Of a stretch of DNA of 6,060 bases, positions 1 through 5,770 are shown in pieces. Below the pieces are notes generated by a model. It ran no database searches. It worked only from the letters and a program-made list of their open reading frames with translations, and was not told the origin of the DNA. The translations under genes and the position numbers were made by a program. Each line of letters begins with the position of its first letter. The first letter of the stretch is position 1. This DNA is from Flemingiibacterium sp045600005 (GTDB lineage: Bacteria; Bacillota; Clostridia; Oscillospirales; CAG-272). The stretch covers positions 1 through 6,060 of the forward strand of contig JAZRXB010000030.1 of assembly GCA_045600005.1 (NCBI GenBank). The letters are read 5' to 3'.

Positions 1-246
1 CCGACTTCCCGTAAGATCTTTGATGATTTCGCATCCGAACTCTGCGACGTCTTCATCGTCAGCGGCGTGACCGTCACCGGCGGCGCAGTTCCCGCGGACG
101 CATTCTCCGAGACCGTTTCCGGCATCGGCGTGAAGGTCGAAGCCGCTGACGGCGAACGCTGCGACCGCTGCTGGAAGTTCACGGTCGACGCGGTGAAGGA
201 CGGCGGCAGCTGTCTCTGCCCGCGCTGCCTGAAAGCCATCCAGTAA
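1..246 (+). CDS. ileS: Isoleucyl-tRNA synthetase, C-terminal 81 residues (partial, enters from left edge)
   Basis: The reading frame is open from base 1 to a TAA at 244-246. The product ends in a treble-clef-like zinc finger: CDRC at visible residues 54-57 (followed by W-K) and CPRC at 73-76, giving four cysteine ligands C54, C57, C73 and C76. This ERCxRCW...CPRC ending is typical of the C-terminus of bacterial IleRS, the cytoplasmic class I synthetase that charges tRNA-Ile. In that family the finger lies behind the anticodon-binding domain and supports aminoacylation. The catalytic HIGH and KMSKS motifs would lie upstream, outside the window. The next gene, lspA, starts 3 bases after the stop; the ileS-lspA pair is a widely conserved neighbourhood. 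ValRS and LeuRS are less likely because they lack this terminal finger arrangement. Confidence 0.93.
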   Translation, partial: PTSRKIFDDFASELCDVFIVSGVTVTGGAVPADAFSETVSGIGVKVEAADGERCDRCWKFTVDAVKDGGSCLCPRCLKAIQ

Positions 247-249
247 CGT

Positions 250-744
250 ATGCTTGGACGACTTTTCCGTCGTATCCCATGGCTCCTTCTCACCGTGATC
301 TGCATCGCAGTCGATCAGATTACGAAGCGGCTCGCGGTGAGTTTTTTGGAGCCGATCGACACAAAGCCGCTCTGGGAAGGCGTTCTGCATCTGACCTATC
401 TCGAAAACAAAGGCGCAGCGTTCGGTATGCTGAAAGACCACCGCTGGGTGTTCATGGTCAGCTCGACGGTCATGATCGCCGCTTTGCTGGTTTTTCTGTG
501 CATCATGCCGAAAAAGTATGATCATCCGCTGTTAAATACCGGACTTGCTTTTGTCGTCGGCGGCGGGATCGGCAATATGATCGACCGCATCGCCGCCGGA
601 TACGTCGTCGATTTCATCGACTTCCGTCTGATCAATTTTGCGATCTTCAACGGCGCGGACAGCTTCGTCTGCGTGGGAGCCGGACTGATCGTGCTGTATA
701 TGCTGTTCTTTGACGGACGGCAGAAAACGGACCCTGCCGTATAG
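250..744 (+). CDS. lspA: Lipoprotein signal peptidase II (prolipoprotein signal peptidase)
   Basis: This membrane aspartyl protease cuts the signal peptide from diacylglyceryl-modified prolipoproteins, the step after Lgt. The 164-residue length is normal for the family. The first membrane helix covers about residues 9-30 and contains the conserved D22-Q-x-T-K. ENKGAAFG is at 52-59, a further helix at about 67-86, GGGIGNMIDR at 104-113, VVDFIDF at 119-125, FNGADS at 133-138, and the last helix at about 139-154. D121 and D137 correspond to the catalytic aspartate pair. The ATG at 250 gives the short cytosolic N-terminus expected before helix 1. There is no clear Shine-Dalgarno in front of it, and the ileS stop is only 3 bases away, so translation probably depends on coupling to ileS. 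A hairpin terminator follows 26 bases after the stop. Confidence 0.96.
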   Translation: MLGRLFRRIPWLLLTVICIAVDQITKRLAVSFLEPIDTKPLWEGVLHLTYLENKGAAFGMLKDHRWVFMVSSTVMIAALLVFLCIMPKKYDHPLLNTGLAFVVGGGIGNMIDRIAAGYVVDFIDFRLINFAIFNGADSFVCVGAGLIVLYMLFFDGRQKTDPAV

Positions 745-770
745 GCAGTCACTGAAAATCCGATAAAAAG

Positions 771-808
771 AAACAAACCCCGGTACGATGGGTATCGAGG
801 TTTGTTTT
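771..808 (+). terminator. Intrinsic terminator after ileS-lspA
   Basis: A nearly perfect inverted repeat is visible. AAACAAACC (771-779) pairs with GGTTTGTTT (799-807), and CGGTAC (781-786) pairs with GTATCG (792-797, one G-U pair). A single C/A mismatch separates the two stems and the loop is GATGG. The 3' arm ends in TTTT (805-808), so the U tract is partly inside the stem. The position, 26 bases after the lspA stop, fits termination or attenuation of the ileS-lspA transcript before the next gene. Confidence 0.8.
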
Positions 809-818
809 CAACGGTATT

Positions 819-832
819 TTTGAATTTTCAAA
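819..832. promoter_or_regulatory. AT-rich 14-bp palindrome ahead of the YcxB-like gene
   Basis: TTTGAA (819-824), a TT spacer, then TTCAAA (827-832) form a 6+2+6 inverted repeat. It lies between the lspA terminator and the ribosome binding site of the next gene, where a promoter or operator would be expected. I could not identify a convincing -35/-10 pair here (TTGAAT at 820-825 has only a poor -10 partner), so an operator role is a guess. Short AT-rich palindromes also arise by chance. Confidence 0.25.
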
Positions 833-866
833 GGAAACCAGACAAACTGTACAGGAAAGGCGCGCT

Positions 867-1361
867 ATGGAACCGAAATTCATCAATCAATGTGAACACA
901 CGCTCACCTTCACGCGGGAAATGATGTTCGCTTCGCTCGGAAAGGTCCGGATCGCCATTTACGTGATCGGCATTCTTTTCTGCGGGATCACGTCGGGACT
1001 GCTGTTCGCGGCCGGGAGCGTACAGGCTGGGATTTCGCTTGCGCTCTGCACCGCTCTGCTTTTCGTCGTGATCTTTGTCCGCCCGCTGCTTGCCGCAAAG
1101 CAGACCGTGGAACGCAACAAGCTGTTAAGCGACAAACCGGTCGTCTCCGTGCTGGAGTTTTACGACGATCACCTGATGATCAAAACCGACGACCGCGACA
1201 AGCGGTTCGACTACGCAAATATTAAAAAGCTGAAGACGACGAAGCATCTGTACCTGCTCGCTCTGCCGCAGAGACTGTATTTCCTCGTTGACCGGAATGG
1301 TTTCACGAAGGGTCAGTCGGAAGATTTTCCTGTTTTCATGAAAGAAAAGCTCAAAAAATGA
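867..1361 (+). CDS. Small two-helix membrane protein, YcxB-like
   Basis: This 164-residue protein has a short N-terminus, two hydrophobic helices at about residues 27-49 and 53-76, and a soluble C-terminal part at about 90-164. The C-terminal part contains EFYDDHLMI (97-105), a FDYANIKKL stretch (114-122) and an LYLLAL...LYFLVDRNGF run (128-146). This layout matches YcxB-like proteins: two helices, then a PH-like beta domain with a 'tyrosine-x-x-I-x-K' strand and a final 'R-x-x-F' element. The function of that family is unknown, so I assign none. AGGAAAGG (853-860) lies 6 bases before the ATG and supports this start. The last codons overlap the start of the pseudouridine synthase gene by 4 bases (ATGA, 1358-1361), implying co-translation. 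The gene follows the lspA terminator, so it may have its own promoter. The family call is from pattern only. Confidence 0.72.
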   Translation: MEPKFINQCEHTLTFTREMMFASLGKVRIAIYVIGILFCGITSGLLFAAGSVQAGISLALCTALLFVVIFVRPLLAAKQTVERNKLLSDKPVVSVLEFYDDHLMIKTDDRDKRFDYANIKKLKTTKHLYLLALPQRLYFLVDRNGFTKGQSEDFPVFMKEKLKK

Positions 1362-2293
1362 TCGTATCACCCGAACACAGCGGCGAACGGCTCGACGTGT
1401 GGCTGTCCGGCGAGCTTTCGGTCACGCGCTCAGCGGCGCAGAAGCTCATCGCGGACGGCTGCGTCACGCTGAACGGAAAGCTCCCGGCGAAAAACACAAA
1501 GCTGAAACCCGGCGACGAGGTGGAGACAGAGATTCCCGAGCCGATCCCTGACGACGCACAGCCGCAGAACATCCCGCTCGATATCGTCTATGAGGACGAC
1601 GATCTGCTCGTCGTCAACAAACCGAAGGGGATGGTCGTTCATCCCGCGCCCGGAAACCCGGACGGAACGCTCGTCAACGCGCTGCTTTTTCATTGTCAGG
1701 GTTCGCTCTCCGGCATCAACGGGGTCATCCGTCCCGGCATCGTCCACCGGATCGACAAGGACACGAGCGGACTGCTCATCGTCGCAAAAAACGATGCTTC
1801 CCACTTAAAGCTCGCCGAGCAGATCTCTGTCCACAGCTTCGACCGCGAATACCGCGCGATCGTCGTCGGCTCGCCGAAGGAAGACAAAGGCGTCGTTGAC
1901 GCGCCGATCGGACGCTCGCCCCGCGACCGAAAGAAAATGGCGATCGTCCCGGACGGCCGCCCGGCTCGCACCCACTACGAGGTTCTCGAACGCTTCCGCG
2001 CGGACGGCTGCACCTACGCCTACGTCCGGCTCGTGCTTGAAACCGGTCGGACGCATCAGATCCGCGTGCATATGTCGTCGCTCGGGCATCCCGTGCTGGG
2101 CGACGAGCTTTACGGCGGGAACCGGACGAAATTTGAGCAGCGGCTCGGCGGCGTCCTGACCGGTCAGTGCCTGCACGCCAAGCTCATCGGGTTCGACCAC
2201 CCGACAACCGGCTGCCGCGTGCGGTTCGACTCTTCCCTGCCCGACTATTTTGTGGAGATTTTAAGCAGACTCCGCGCTCTCAATACGGACTGA
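1358..2293 (+). CDS. rluD: RluA/RluD-family pseudouridine synthase (probably 23S rRNA)
   Basis: The enzyme isomerises uridine to pseudouridine in RNA, most likely in 23S rRNA. Its 311-residue length is normal for RluD-type proteins. An S4 RNA-binding domain occupies about residues 9-58 (ERLDVWL at 10-16, then the TRSAAQKLI helix and a V-x-L-N-G turn). The catalytic domain starts near IVYEDDDLLVVNKPKGMVVHP (76-96). The signature HRIDKDTSGL is at 130-139, with D133 as the expected catalytic aspartate. The later GRTHQIRVH and LGHPVLGDELYGG segments are also typical. The ATG at 1358 overlaps the stop of the upstream gene and has only a weak A/G-rich Shine-Dalgarno, so coupling is likely. A RluD-type gene beside lspA is common in Firmicutes (ylyB in Bacillus subtilis). 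Membership of the family is certain; the exact target uridines cannot be read from sequence. Confidence 0.94.
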   Translation: MIVSPEHSGERLDVWLSGELSVTRSAAQKLIADGCVTLNGKLPAKNTKLKPGDEVETEIPEPIPDDAQPQNIPLDIVYEDDDLLVVNKPKGMVVHPAPGNPDGTLVNALLFHCQGSLSGINGVIRPGIVHRIDKDTSGLLIVAKNDASHLKLAEQISVHSFDREYRAIVVGSPKEDKGVVDAPIGRSPRDRKKMAIVPDGRPARTHYEVLERFRADGCTYAYVRLVLETGRTHQIRVHMSSLGHPVLGDELYGGNRTKFEQRLGGVLTGQCLHAKLIGFDHPTTGCRVRFDSSLPDYFVEILSRLRALNTD

Positions 2294-2329
2294 ATCCGTT
2301 TTATTCACCAAGCCACGAAAGGCATTTTT

Positions 2330-3163
2330 ATGAAATTTGACCGAATCATGATCGTGACCGACATTGACGGCACGTTTTTCAATGAGGATTCCCAGCTTGT
2401 GCCGCGCAATCTCGAAGCGGTCGAGTATTTCAAGGCGAACGGCGGACGCTTCGCCATCGCGACCGGCCGCGTGCCGGAGTCAATGGGACGGCTCGCGCCG
2501 ATCATCGACACGCTCGTCAATTCGCTCTGCGTCTGCTGCAACGGAGCGTTCCTGTATGATTTCCAGAAAAAGGAACGTTATGCCGAGATCGAGCTGAACT
2601 ACGACAAGACTGCCGAGCTGATCAGGTTCGTTCGCCGCGAATTTCCGACCGTCGGCATCCGCATTTCGTCGCATCAGGGCTACCTTGTCCCGAAGCTGAA
2701 TGATTATATGTACCGCGAGCTGATCGGACACCTCGACTTCCTGAAAGAAAACAACCTCTATCATCTCGGCTCGATCGACGAGCTGCCGCGCGACGGCTGG
2801 ACGCGATGTGCGTTCAACGACGCGGCGGACACGCTCGACCGTCTGCGCGAGGTCATCGAAGAAGAATGGAGCCGCTATTTTTCCTTCATGAAAGCCGACC
2901 CGACGATCTACGAGTTTCAGGACGTTACGGCGACGAAAGGCACGGCGCTCGACCGTCTGCGCAAGGTCATCGGCGAGCCGAAGCCGATCATCTACGCCAT
3001 CGGCGACTACGAGAACGACCTCCAAATGCTCGCGCACTGCGACGTTCCCGCCTGCCCTGCCAACGCCATCGACAGCGTGAAAGCCGTCTCGAAGCTCCGT
3101 GTCTGCCACTGCAACGACGGCGCCATCGCCGACCTCATCGAACAGATCGAAAAAACATTATAA
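2330..3163 (+). CDS. HAD-superfamily hydrolase, Cof-like (type IIB), probable sugar-phosphate or nucleotide phosphatase
   Basis: This 277-residue cytoplasmic phosphatase has all four HAD motifs. DIDGT is at residues 11-15, with D11 the nucleophile and D13 the acid/base. IATGR at 43-47 carries motif II (T45). K203 in TKGTAL is the motif III lysine. GDYEND at 225-230 holds the magnesium aspartates D226 and D230. The long insert between motifs II and III (about 80-195) is the C2B-type cap of Cof proteins, which usually act on phosphosugars or flavin and pyridoxal phosphates; the substrate cannot be told here. GAAAGG (2317-2322) sits 7 bases before the ATG. The gene lies 36 bases after rluD and is probably in the same transcript, which ends at the 3170-3215 hairpin. 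The coding sequence contains a near-exact 27-base in-frame direct repeat, listed separately. Confidence 0.92.
   Translation: MKFDRIMIVTDIDGTFFNEDSQLVPRNLEAVEYFKANGGRFAIATGRVPESMGRLAPIIDTLVNSLCVCCNGAFLYDFQKKERYAEIELNYDKTAELIRFVRREFPTVGIRISSHQGYLVPKLNDYMYRELIGHLDFLKENNLYHLGSIDELPRDGWTRCAFNDAADTLDRLREVIEEEWSRYFSFMKADPTIYEFQDVTATKGTALDRLRKVIGEPKPIIYAIGDYENDLQMLAHCDVPACPANAIDSVKAVSKLRVCHCNDGAIADLIEQIEKTL
2832..2972 (+). repeat. In-frame 27-base direct repeat pair inside the HAD hydrolase gene
   Basis: Copies at 2832-2858 and 2946-2972 agree at 26 of 27 bases (G versus A at 2849/2963) and lie 114 bases apart, in the same reading frame. They encode LDRLREVI (residues 169-176) and LDRLRKVI (207-214). 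The second copy follows the motif III lysine and forms the usual helix after TKGTAL; the first lies in the cap domain. Identical codon choice in both copies suggests recent duplication or conversion, although strong codon bias on a similar helix could produce the same result. Confidence 0.7.
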
Positions 3164-3169
3164 ACAATA

Positions 3170-3215
3170 AACAAAAGAAGTTCTGCGGAATACATTCCTC
3201 AGAACTTCTTTTGTT
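3170..3215. terminator. Bidirectional intrinsic terminator between convergent genes
   Basis: AACAAAAGAAGTTCTG (3170-3185) pairs perfectly over 16 bases with CAGAACTTCTTTTGTT (3200-3215). After one C/T mismatch, GGAA (3187-3190) pairs with TTCC (3195-3198) near the apex. The outer stem is A-rich on one arm and T-rich on the other, so each strand ends the hairpin with a U-rich tract (CTTCTTTTGTT in both directions). It starts 7 bases after the HAD hydrolase stop and its last base is the first base of the convergent MBL gene's stop codon, so it can serve both units. Confidence 0.88.
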
Positions 3216-4039
3216 CAGAATTCACAAATCATGCCGTCGAACGACGTTTCAAATCCGCGCGCATATGCGATCGGAACGAATTCGTCGTAGAGCGCGTGAA
3301 GACCGTTGTGCGAGAAATGGTTCAGCACGAAGCGCGTTTTTTCGTCTGCCAGACCCATTTCGATGAGTCGGTCGCGGCAGACCGCGTTGCGTCCGATGCA
3401 CATATGCGCGTGGTAGCCGATGTCCTCCTTCGCACCCTCGGTGCAGTCGAGCGAAACCAGGCCCAGCTTTCCGCCCCATTTTGCCAGATATTCCCACGTT
3501 TCGTCCGGGAAAATGTCGGTGTCGTGGCAGTACAGGAGCGCGGTTTCACCGTCTTCGATCAGATAGAAGCCGGGATTCGGCGTGCCGTGCAGCGCTTTCA
3601 GCCGCGAGACGGTCAGCCCGTCGACCTCAAACGGCTCGAAATTGTTCACCGCGCGGACCTGAAGCCGCTGTTCGGTCGCTTCGGGCAGTCCGGCGAGCTT
3701 TTCTTCAATGTCAACGCTTCCGTATACCGTCAGCGTGTAGCCGGGTTCGGGATGCGAAAACCCGCGTTTCAGATACGCGAAATCGGTCGTATAGAAGTGG
3801 TCGCCGTGAACGTGCGTGTTCAGAACGCTGTGGATTTTGCTCGAATCGATCCCGTTGTCGACCAGATGCGCGTAGCCGTCGCACGGGAAGTCGATCAGCA
3901 CACGGTCATTCACGATCGCCTGCGAGCGTGTGCGGATGTTCCGTCCGCGGAGCTTGCGCGCTTTCCGGCAGGCTTCGCAGTCGCACCAGAGCGACGGAAA
4001 CGCTTCTGCCGCAGCGGTTCCCAGATATTGTAATTTCAT
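3215..4039 (-). CDS. MBL-fold metallohydrolase, PhnP-like
   Basis: This 274-residue protein has the metallo-beta-lactamase fold signature THVHGDH, giving H76, H78, D80 and H81. Likely further ligands are H151 (ALHGTPN), D173 or D175 (CHDTD) and H241 or H244 (NHFSH). The N-terminus has the YLGTAAAEA strand and a cysteine cluster C19-D-C21-x-x-C24, resembling the CxCxxC structural zinc site of PhnP phosphodiesterases. No signal peptide or membrane helix is visible, so it should be cytoplasmic. PhnP cleaves cyclic phosphodiesters in phosphonate breakdown, but no phn genes lie nearby, so the substrate is unknown. AAGGAGA (plus positions 4047-4053) lies 7 bases before the ATG and fixes the start. 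The upstream gene ends 21 bases away, indicating a two-gene operon. The stop codon touches the shared terminator. Confidence 0.9.
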   Translation of the reverse strand: MKLQYLGTAAAEAFPSLWCDCEACRKARKLRGRNIRTRSQAIVNDRVLIDFPCDGYAHLVDNGIDSSKIHSVLNTHVHGDHFYTTDFAYLKRGFSHPEPGYTLTVYGSVDIEEKLAGLPEATEQRLQVRAVNNFEPFEVDGLTVSRLKALHGTPNPGFYLIEDGETALLYCHDTDIFPDETWEYLAKWGGKLGLVSLDCTEGAKEDIGYHAHMCIGRNAVCRDRLIEMGLADEKTRFVLNHFSHNGLHALYDEFVPIAYARGFETSFDGMICEF

Positions 4040-4046
4040 GCTGTTT

Positions 4047-4053
4047 TCTCCTT
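4047..4053 (-). promoter_or_regulatory. Strong Shine-Dalgarno of the MBL hydrolase gene
   Basis: AAGGAGA on the minus strand, 7 bases before the ATG at 4039. It lies entirely within the 21-base gap to the upstream gene and decides the start. Confidence 0.85.
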
Positions 4054-4060
4054 AAAAATG

Positions 4061-4723
4061 TTATTTTTCAGCGCCGGACTTTTCTTCTTCGTAAACGTCC
4101 GCTCCGCCCCATTCCGCTTTCAGCGTCAGTCCGTCCGTGCTTTCGACTGTCAGCGGAATAAACGCGGAAAACGCATCGGCTTTTCCTGCCGCGTCGGGTG
4201 CGGCGAGGAGCATTCGGAACGTTTCGTCGAAATCATTCGTTCCGAGAACGGCGGCAAGATTTTCAGCGGTCAGCTCGGCTTCATCCCGTTCGCCTGTCCA
4301 GATGCCGCCGCATTCCTTCGTCCGGTTCATCGCGTAAAGCGCGAACGATGTGCCGTCGAAAGCCGCGCCGAGCGTCGGCAGTTTGAGCCGTGCTGCATAA
4401 TTATACACCTCATTGTCAAGCTCTGCGACGCTTCCCTTCCCTGTATACAGGCTGACAAAGCGGCTCCGCACGACGATGACCGCCTTCTGCGGCGCGCGGT
4501 CAAGCTCTGCCATCATATCGCTGAGTTTTCGCTTCTGCTCGTAGCGCTCGGTCTCGGTCTGCGCGTCCGAGAAATTCTTCATCGCGATGGCGGCGAGCAT
4601 CTGCCGAACTGCCGCGTCCGCTTCCGACGTCTTCGGCTCGTCCTCAAACAGAATGTGCAGGCGTTTGAGCAGTTTTTCCGGCTCGACTGTCATAAAATGG
4701 ATGCCGGACTTCGTTTCTTCCAT
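4061..4723 (-). CDS. Hypothetical protein of 220 residues, family not recognised
   Basis: I do not recognise this protein. It appears soluble, with no signal peptide or membrane helix, and is rich in Ala and Glu. Residues about 14-75 look mostly helical and charged (EKLLKRLHILF, then RYEQKRKLSDMMAEL). A beta-rich middle follows: KAVIVVRSRFVSLYTG (80-95), PTLGAAFDGTSFALYAM (116-132) and CGGIWTG (138-144). A helix at about 150-174 contains NDFDETFRMLL, then come strands FSAFIPLTV and LTLKAEW and an acidic tail. The helix, 'phenylalanine-aspartate strand' and turn order loosely recalls small immunity-type proteins, but that is only an impression. AAGGAGA (plus 4728-4734) precedes the ATG at a good distance; the internal Met11 has no such site. 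It is first in a unit with the PhnP-like hydrolase, which suggests related roles. Codon use matches its neighbours, so it looks like a genuine resident gene. Confidence 0.85.
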   Translation of the reverse strand: MEETKSGIHFMTVEPEKLLKRLHILFEDEPKTSEADAAVRQMLAAIAMKNFSDAQTETERYEQKRKLSDMMAELDRAPQKAVIVVRSRFVSLYTGKGSVAELDNEVYNYAARLKLPTLGAAFDGTSFALYAMNRTKECGGIWTGERDEAELTAENLAAVLGTNDFDETFRMLLAAPDAAGKADAFSAFIPLTVESTDGLTLKAEWGGADVYEEEKSGAEK

Positions 4724-4727
4724 GCTG

Positions 4728-4734
4728 TCTCCTT
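4728..4734 (-). promoter_or_regulatory. Strong Shine-Dalgarno of the 220-residue hypothetical gene
   Basis: AAGGAGA on the minus strand, 4 bases before the ATG at 4723 (core GGAG to ATG about 6). The same TAAGGAGA...ACAGCATG arrangement precedes the downstream MBL gene. It favours this start over the internal ATG at residue 11. Confidence 0.8.
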
Positions 4735-4739
4735 ATGGT

Positions 4740-4772
4740 AGCGCTGTTCGATCGTTCACGATGAACGGCGCT
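4740..4772 (-). promoter_or_regulatory. Two-part stem-loop in the leader of the hypothetical-MBL unit
   Basis: Read on the minus strand, AGCGC (4772-4768) can pair with GCGCT (4744-4740), enclosing CGTTCA/TGAACG (4767-4762 with 4758-4753) around a TCG loop. An 8-base bulge lies on the 3' side. It sits between the proposed promoter and the ribosome binding site, in the expected leader. There is no following U tract, so it is not a terminator. It could be an operator, an mRNA-stabilising hairpin or a coincidence; I recognise no known riboswitch. Confidence 0.4.
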
Positions 4773-4780
4773 CCATTTGC

Positions 4781-4789
4781 TGTATAGCA
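4781..4789 (-). promoter_or_regulatory. Probable extended -10 promoter for the hypothetical-MBL unit
   Basis: On the minus strand TGCTATACA reads as an extended -10 (TG-n-TATACA; hexamer at plus 4786-4781). The best -35 is TTGTGC, 15 bases upstream, which falls inside the loop region of the argF terminator; that spacing is short, but an extended -10 tolerates a weak -35. Transcription would start near 4774, leaving a leader of about 50 bases. This would give the two-gene unit its own start after argF termination. Confidence 0.5.
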
Positions 4790-4820
4790 CAAAAAGGAAT
4801 CGCACAACGATTCCTTTTTG
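4790..4820 (-). terminator. Intrinsic terminator after argF
   Basis: A perfect 13-bp stem, CAAAAAGGAATCG (4790-4802) with CGATTCCTTTTTG (4808-4820), has a 5-base loop. On the minus strand it begins 13 bases after the argF stop codon and ends in TTTTTG. The position and the T-rich 3' arm mark the end of the arginine operon. It could also work from the opposite side, but no + strand gene runs into it. Confidence 0.9.
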
Positions 4821-4833
4821 CTCTCAGTTTTGT

Positions 4834-5748
4834 TTATTTTGTACCCATCAGCTTGACCATGACGGCCTTCTGAGCGTGAAGACGGTTCTCGGCTTCCTCG
4901 AAGATCTCCTTTGCGTGCGCTTCAAAGACCTTCGCGGTGATCTCCTCCTCGCGGTGAGCGGGCAGGCAGTGCTGGACCATAACGTCCTTCGCGGCGGCGT
5001 CGATCACCGCGTCGTTGATCTGATAGCCCTTGAAAACGACCTTGCGCTTCTCGGCTTCGTCTTCCTGCCCCATCGAAGCCCAGACGTCGGTGAACAGAAC
5101 GTCCGCGCCCTGTGCGGCTTCGAGAATGTTGTCGGTGACAAGGAAATTGTCGCCGTAACCGGCAGCGAAATCGAGGACCTGCTTATCCGGGCGGTAGTCG
5201 ACCGGGCAGGCGGCTGCGACCTTCATGCCGACGGTCAGACCGCCGACGATCAGCGAGTTCGCCATGTTGTTGCCGTCGCCGATGTAGCACATTTTCAGAC
5301 CGTCAAATCCGCCCTTGAATTCGCGGATGGTCTGTAAATCTGCCAGGACCTGACAGGGATGGCAGTAATCGGTCAGACCGTTGATGATCGGAATGTCCGC
5401 ATATTCGGCGAGGTCCTCAACTTCCTTCTGGGCGAAGGTACGGATCATGATGCCGTCGAGGTAACGGGACAGCACGCGCGCGGTGTCCTGTATCGGCTCG
5501 CCGCGTCCGATCTGGAGGTCGCGTGACGACAGGAAGAGCGCGGAACCGCCGAGCTGGTACATACCGGTCTCAAACGAAACGCGGGTCCTGGTCGAGGATT
5601 TCTGAAAGATCATGCCGAGCGTCTTTCCGGCGAGCAGCTTGTGTTCGATGCCGTTTTTGCGCTCGTATTTGAGCTGAGACGCGAGGTTCAGGATGTCAAG
5701 GACGTCCTCTTTCGAGAGATCCGCCATTTTCAGAAGATCGTTTTTCAT
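4834..5748 (-). CDS. argF: Ornithine carbamoyltransferase (anabolic)
   Basis: The enzyme joins carbamoyl phosphate and L-ornithine to give citrulline, the sixth step of arginine biosynthesis, in the cytoplasm, usually as a trimer. Its 304-residue length is normal. The carbamoyl-phosphate loop STRTR is at residues 52-56 (in FQKSSTRTRVSFE), HPCQ at 130-133, the ornithine-loop DVWASMG at 221-227, and HCLPAHR at 260-266 with active-site C261. All key residues are present. DVWASMG plus HCLPAHR distinguish it from aspartate carbamoyltransferase. The ATG at 5748 is preceded by a weak A/G-rich GAAAGAAG site. The gene lies 22 bases after argD and is clearly in the same operon; the neighbour supports a biosynthetic (ArgF) rather than a catabolic (ArcB) role. 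A terminator follows closely. Confidence 0.96.
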   Translation of the reverse strand: MKNDLLKMADLSKEDVLDILNLASQLKYERKNGIEHKLLAGKTLGMIFQKSSTRTRVSFETGMYQLGGSALFLSSRDLQIGRGEPIQDTARVLSRYLDGIMIRTFAQKEVEDLAEYADIPIINGLTDYCHPCQVLADLQTIREFKGGFDGLKMCYIGDGNNMANSLIVGGLTVGMKVAAACPVDYRPDKQVLDFAAGYGDNFLVTDNILEAAQGADVLFTDVWASMGQEDEAEKRKVVFKGYQINDAVIDAAAKDVMVQHCLPAHREEEITAKVFEAHAKEIFEEAENRLHAQKAVMVKLMGTK

Positions 5749-5770
5749 TATTTATTCTTCTTTCTGTATA

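Noticed and set aside
2285..2304. Small hairpin (ACGGA/TCCGT) with T-rich tail at the rluD stop
   Set aside because: The stem is only 5 bp and overlaps the stop codon. It is too weak to call a terminator, and the HAD gene follows in the same direction after 36 bases.
2480..3109. 209-codon minus-strand open frame inside the HAD gene
   Set aside because: It is an antisense shadow: the + strand carries all four HAD motifs, and the antisense product is Arg/Val/Asp-rich with no known features.
3296..4033. Long + strand open frame opposite the MBL hydrolase gene
   Set aside because: Its translation has no recognisable motif and is Arg/Val-rich, as expected of the antisense of a GC-rich gene. The minus strand carries the HxHxDH site, a good ribosome binding site and a terminator.
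4058..4741. Long + strand open frame opposite the 220-residue hypothetical gene
   Set aside because: The minus-strand frame has an AAGGAGA site at the right distance, fits the operon and uses the same codons as its neighbours. The + strand frame has no ribosome binding site and a low-complexity Arg/Cys-rich product.
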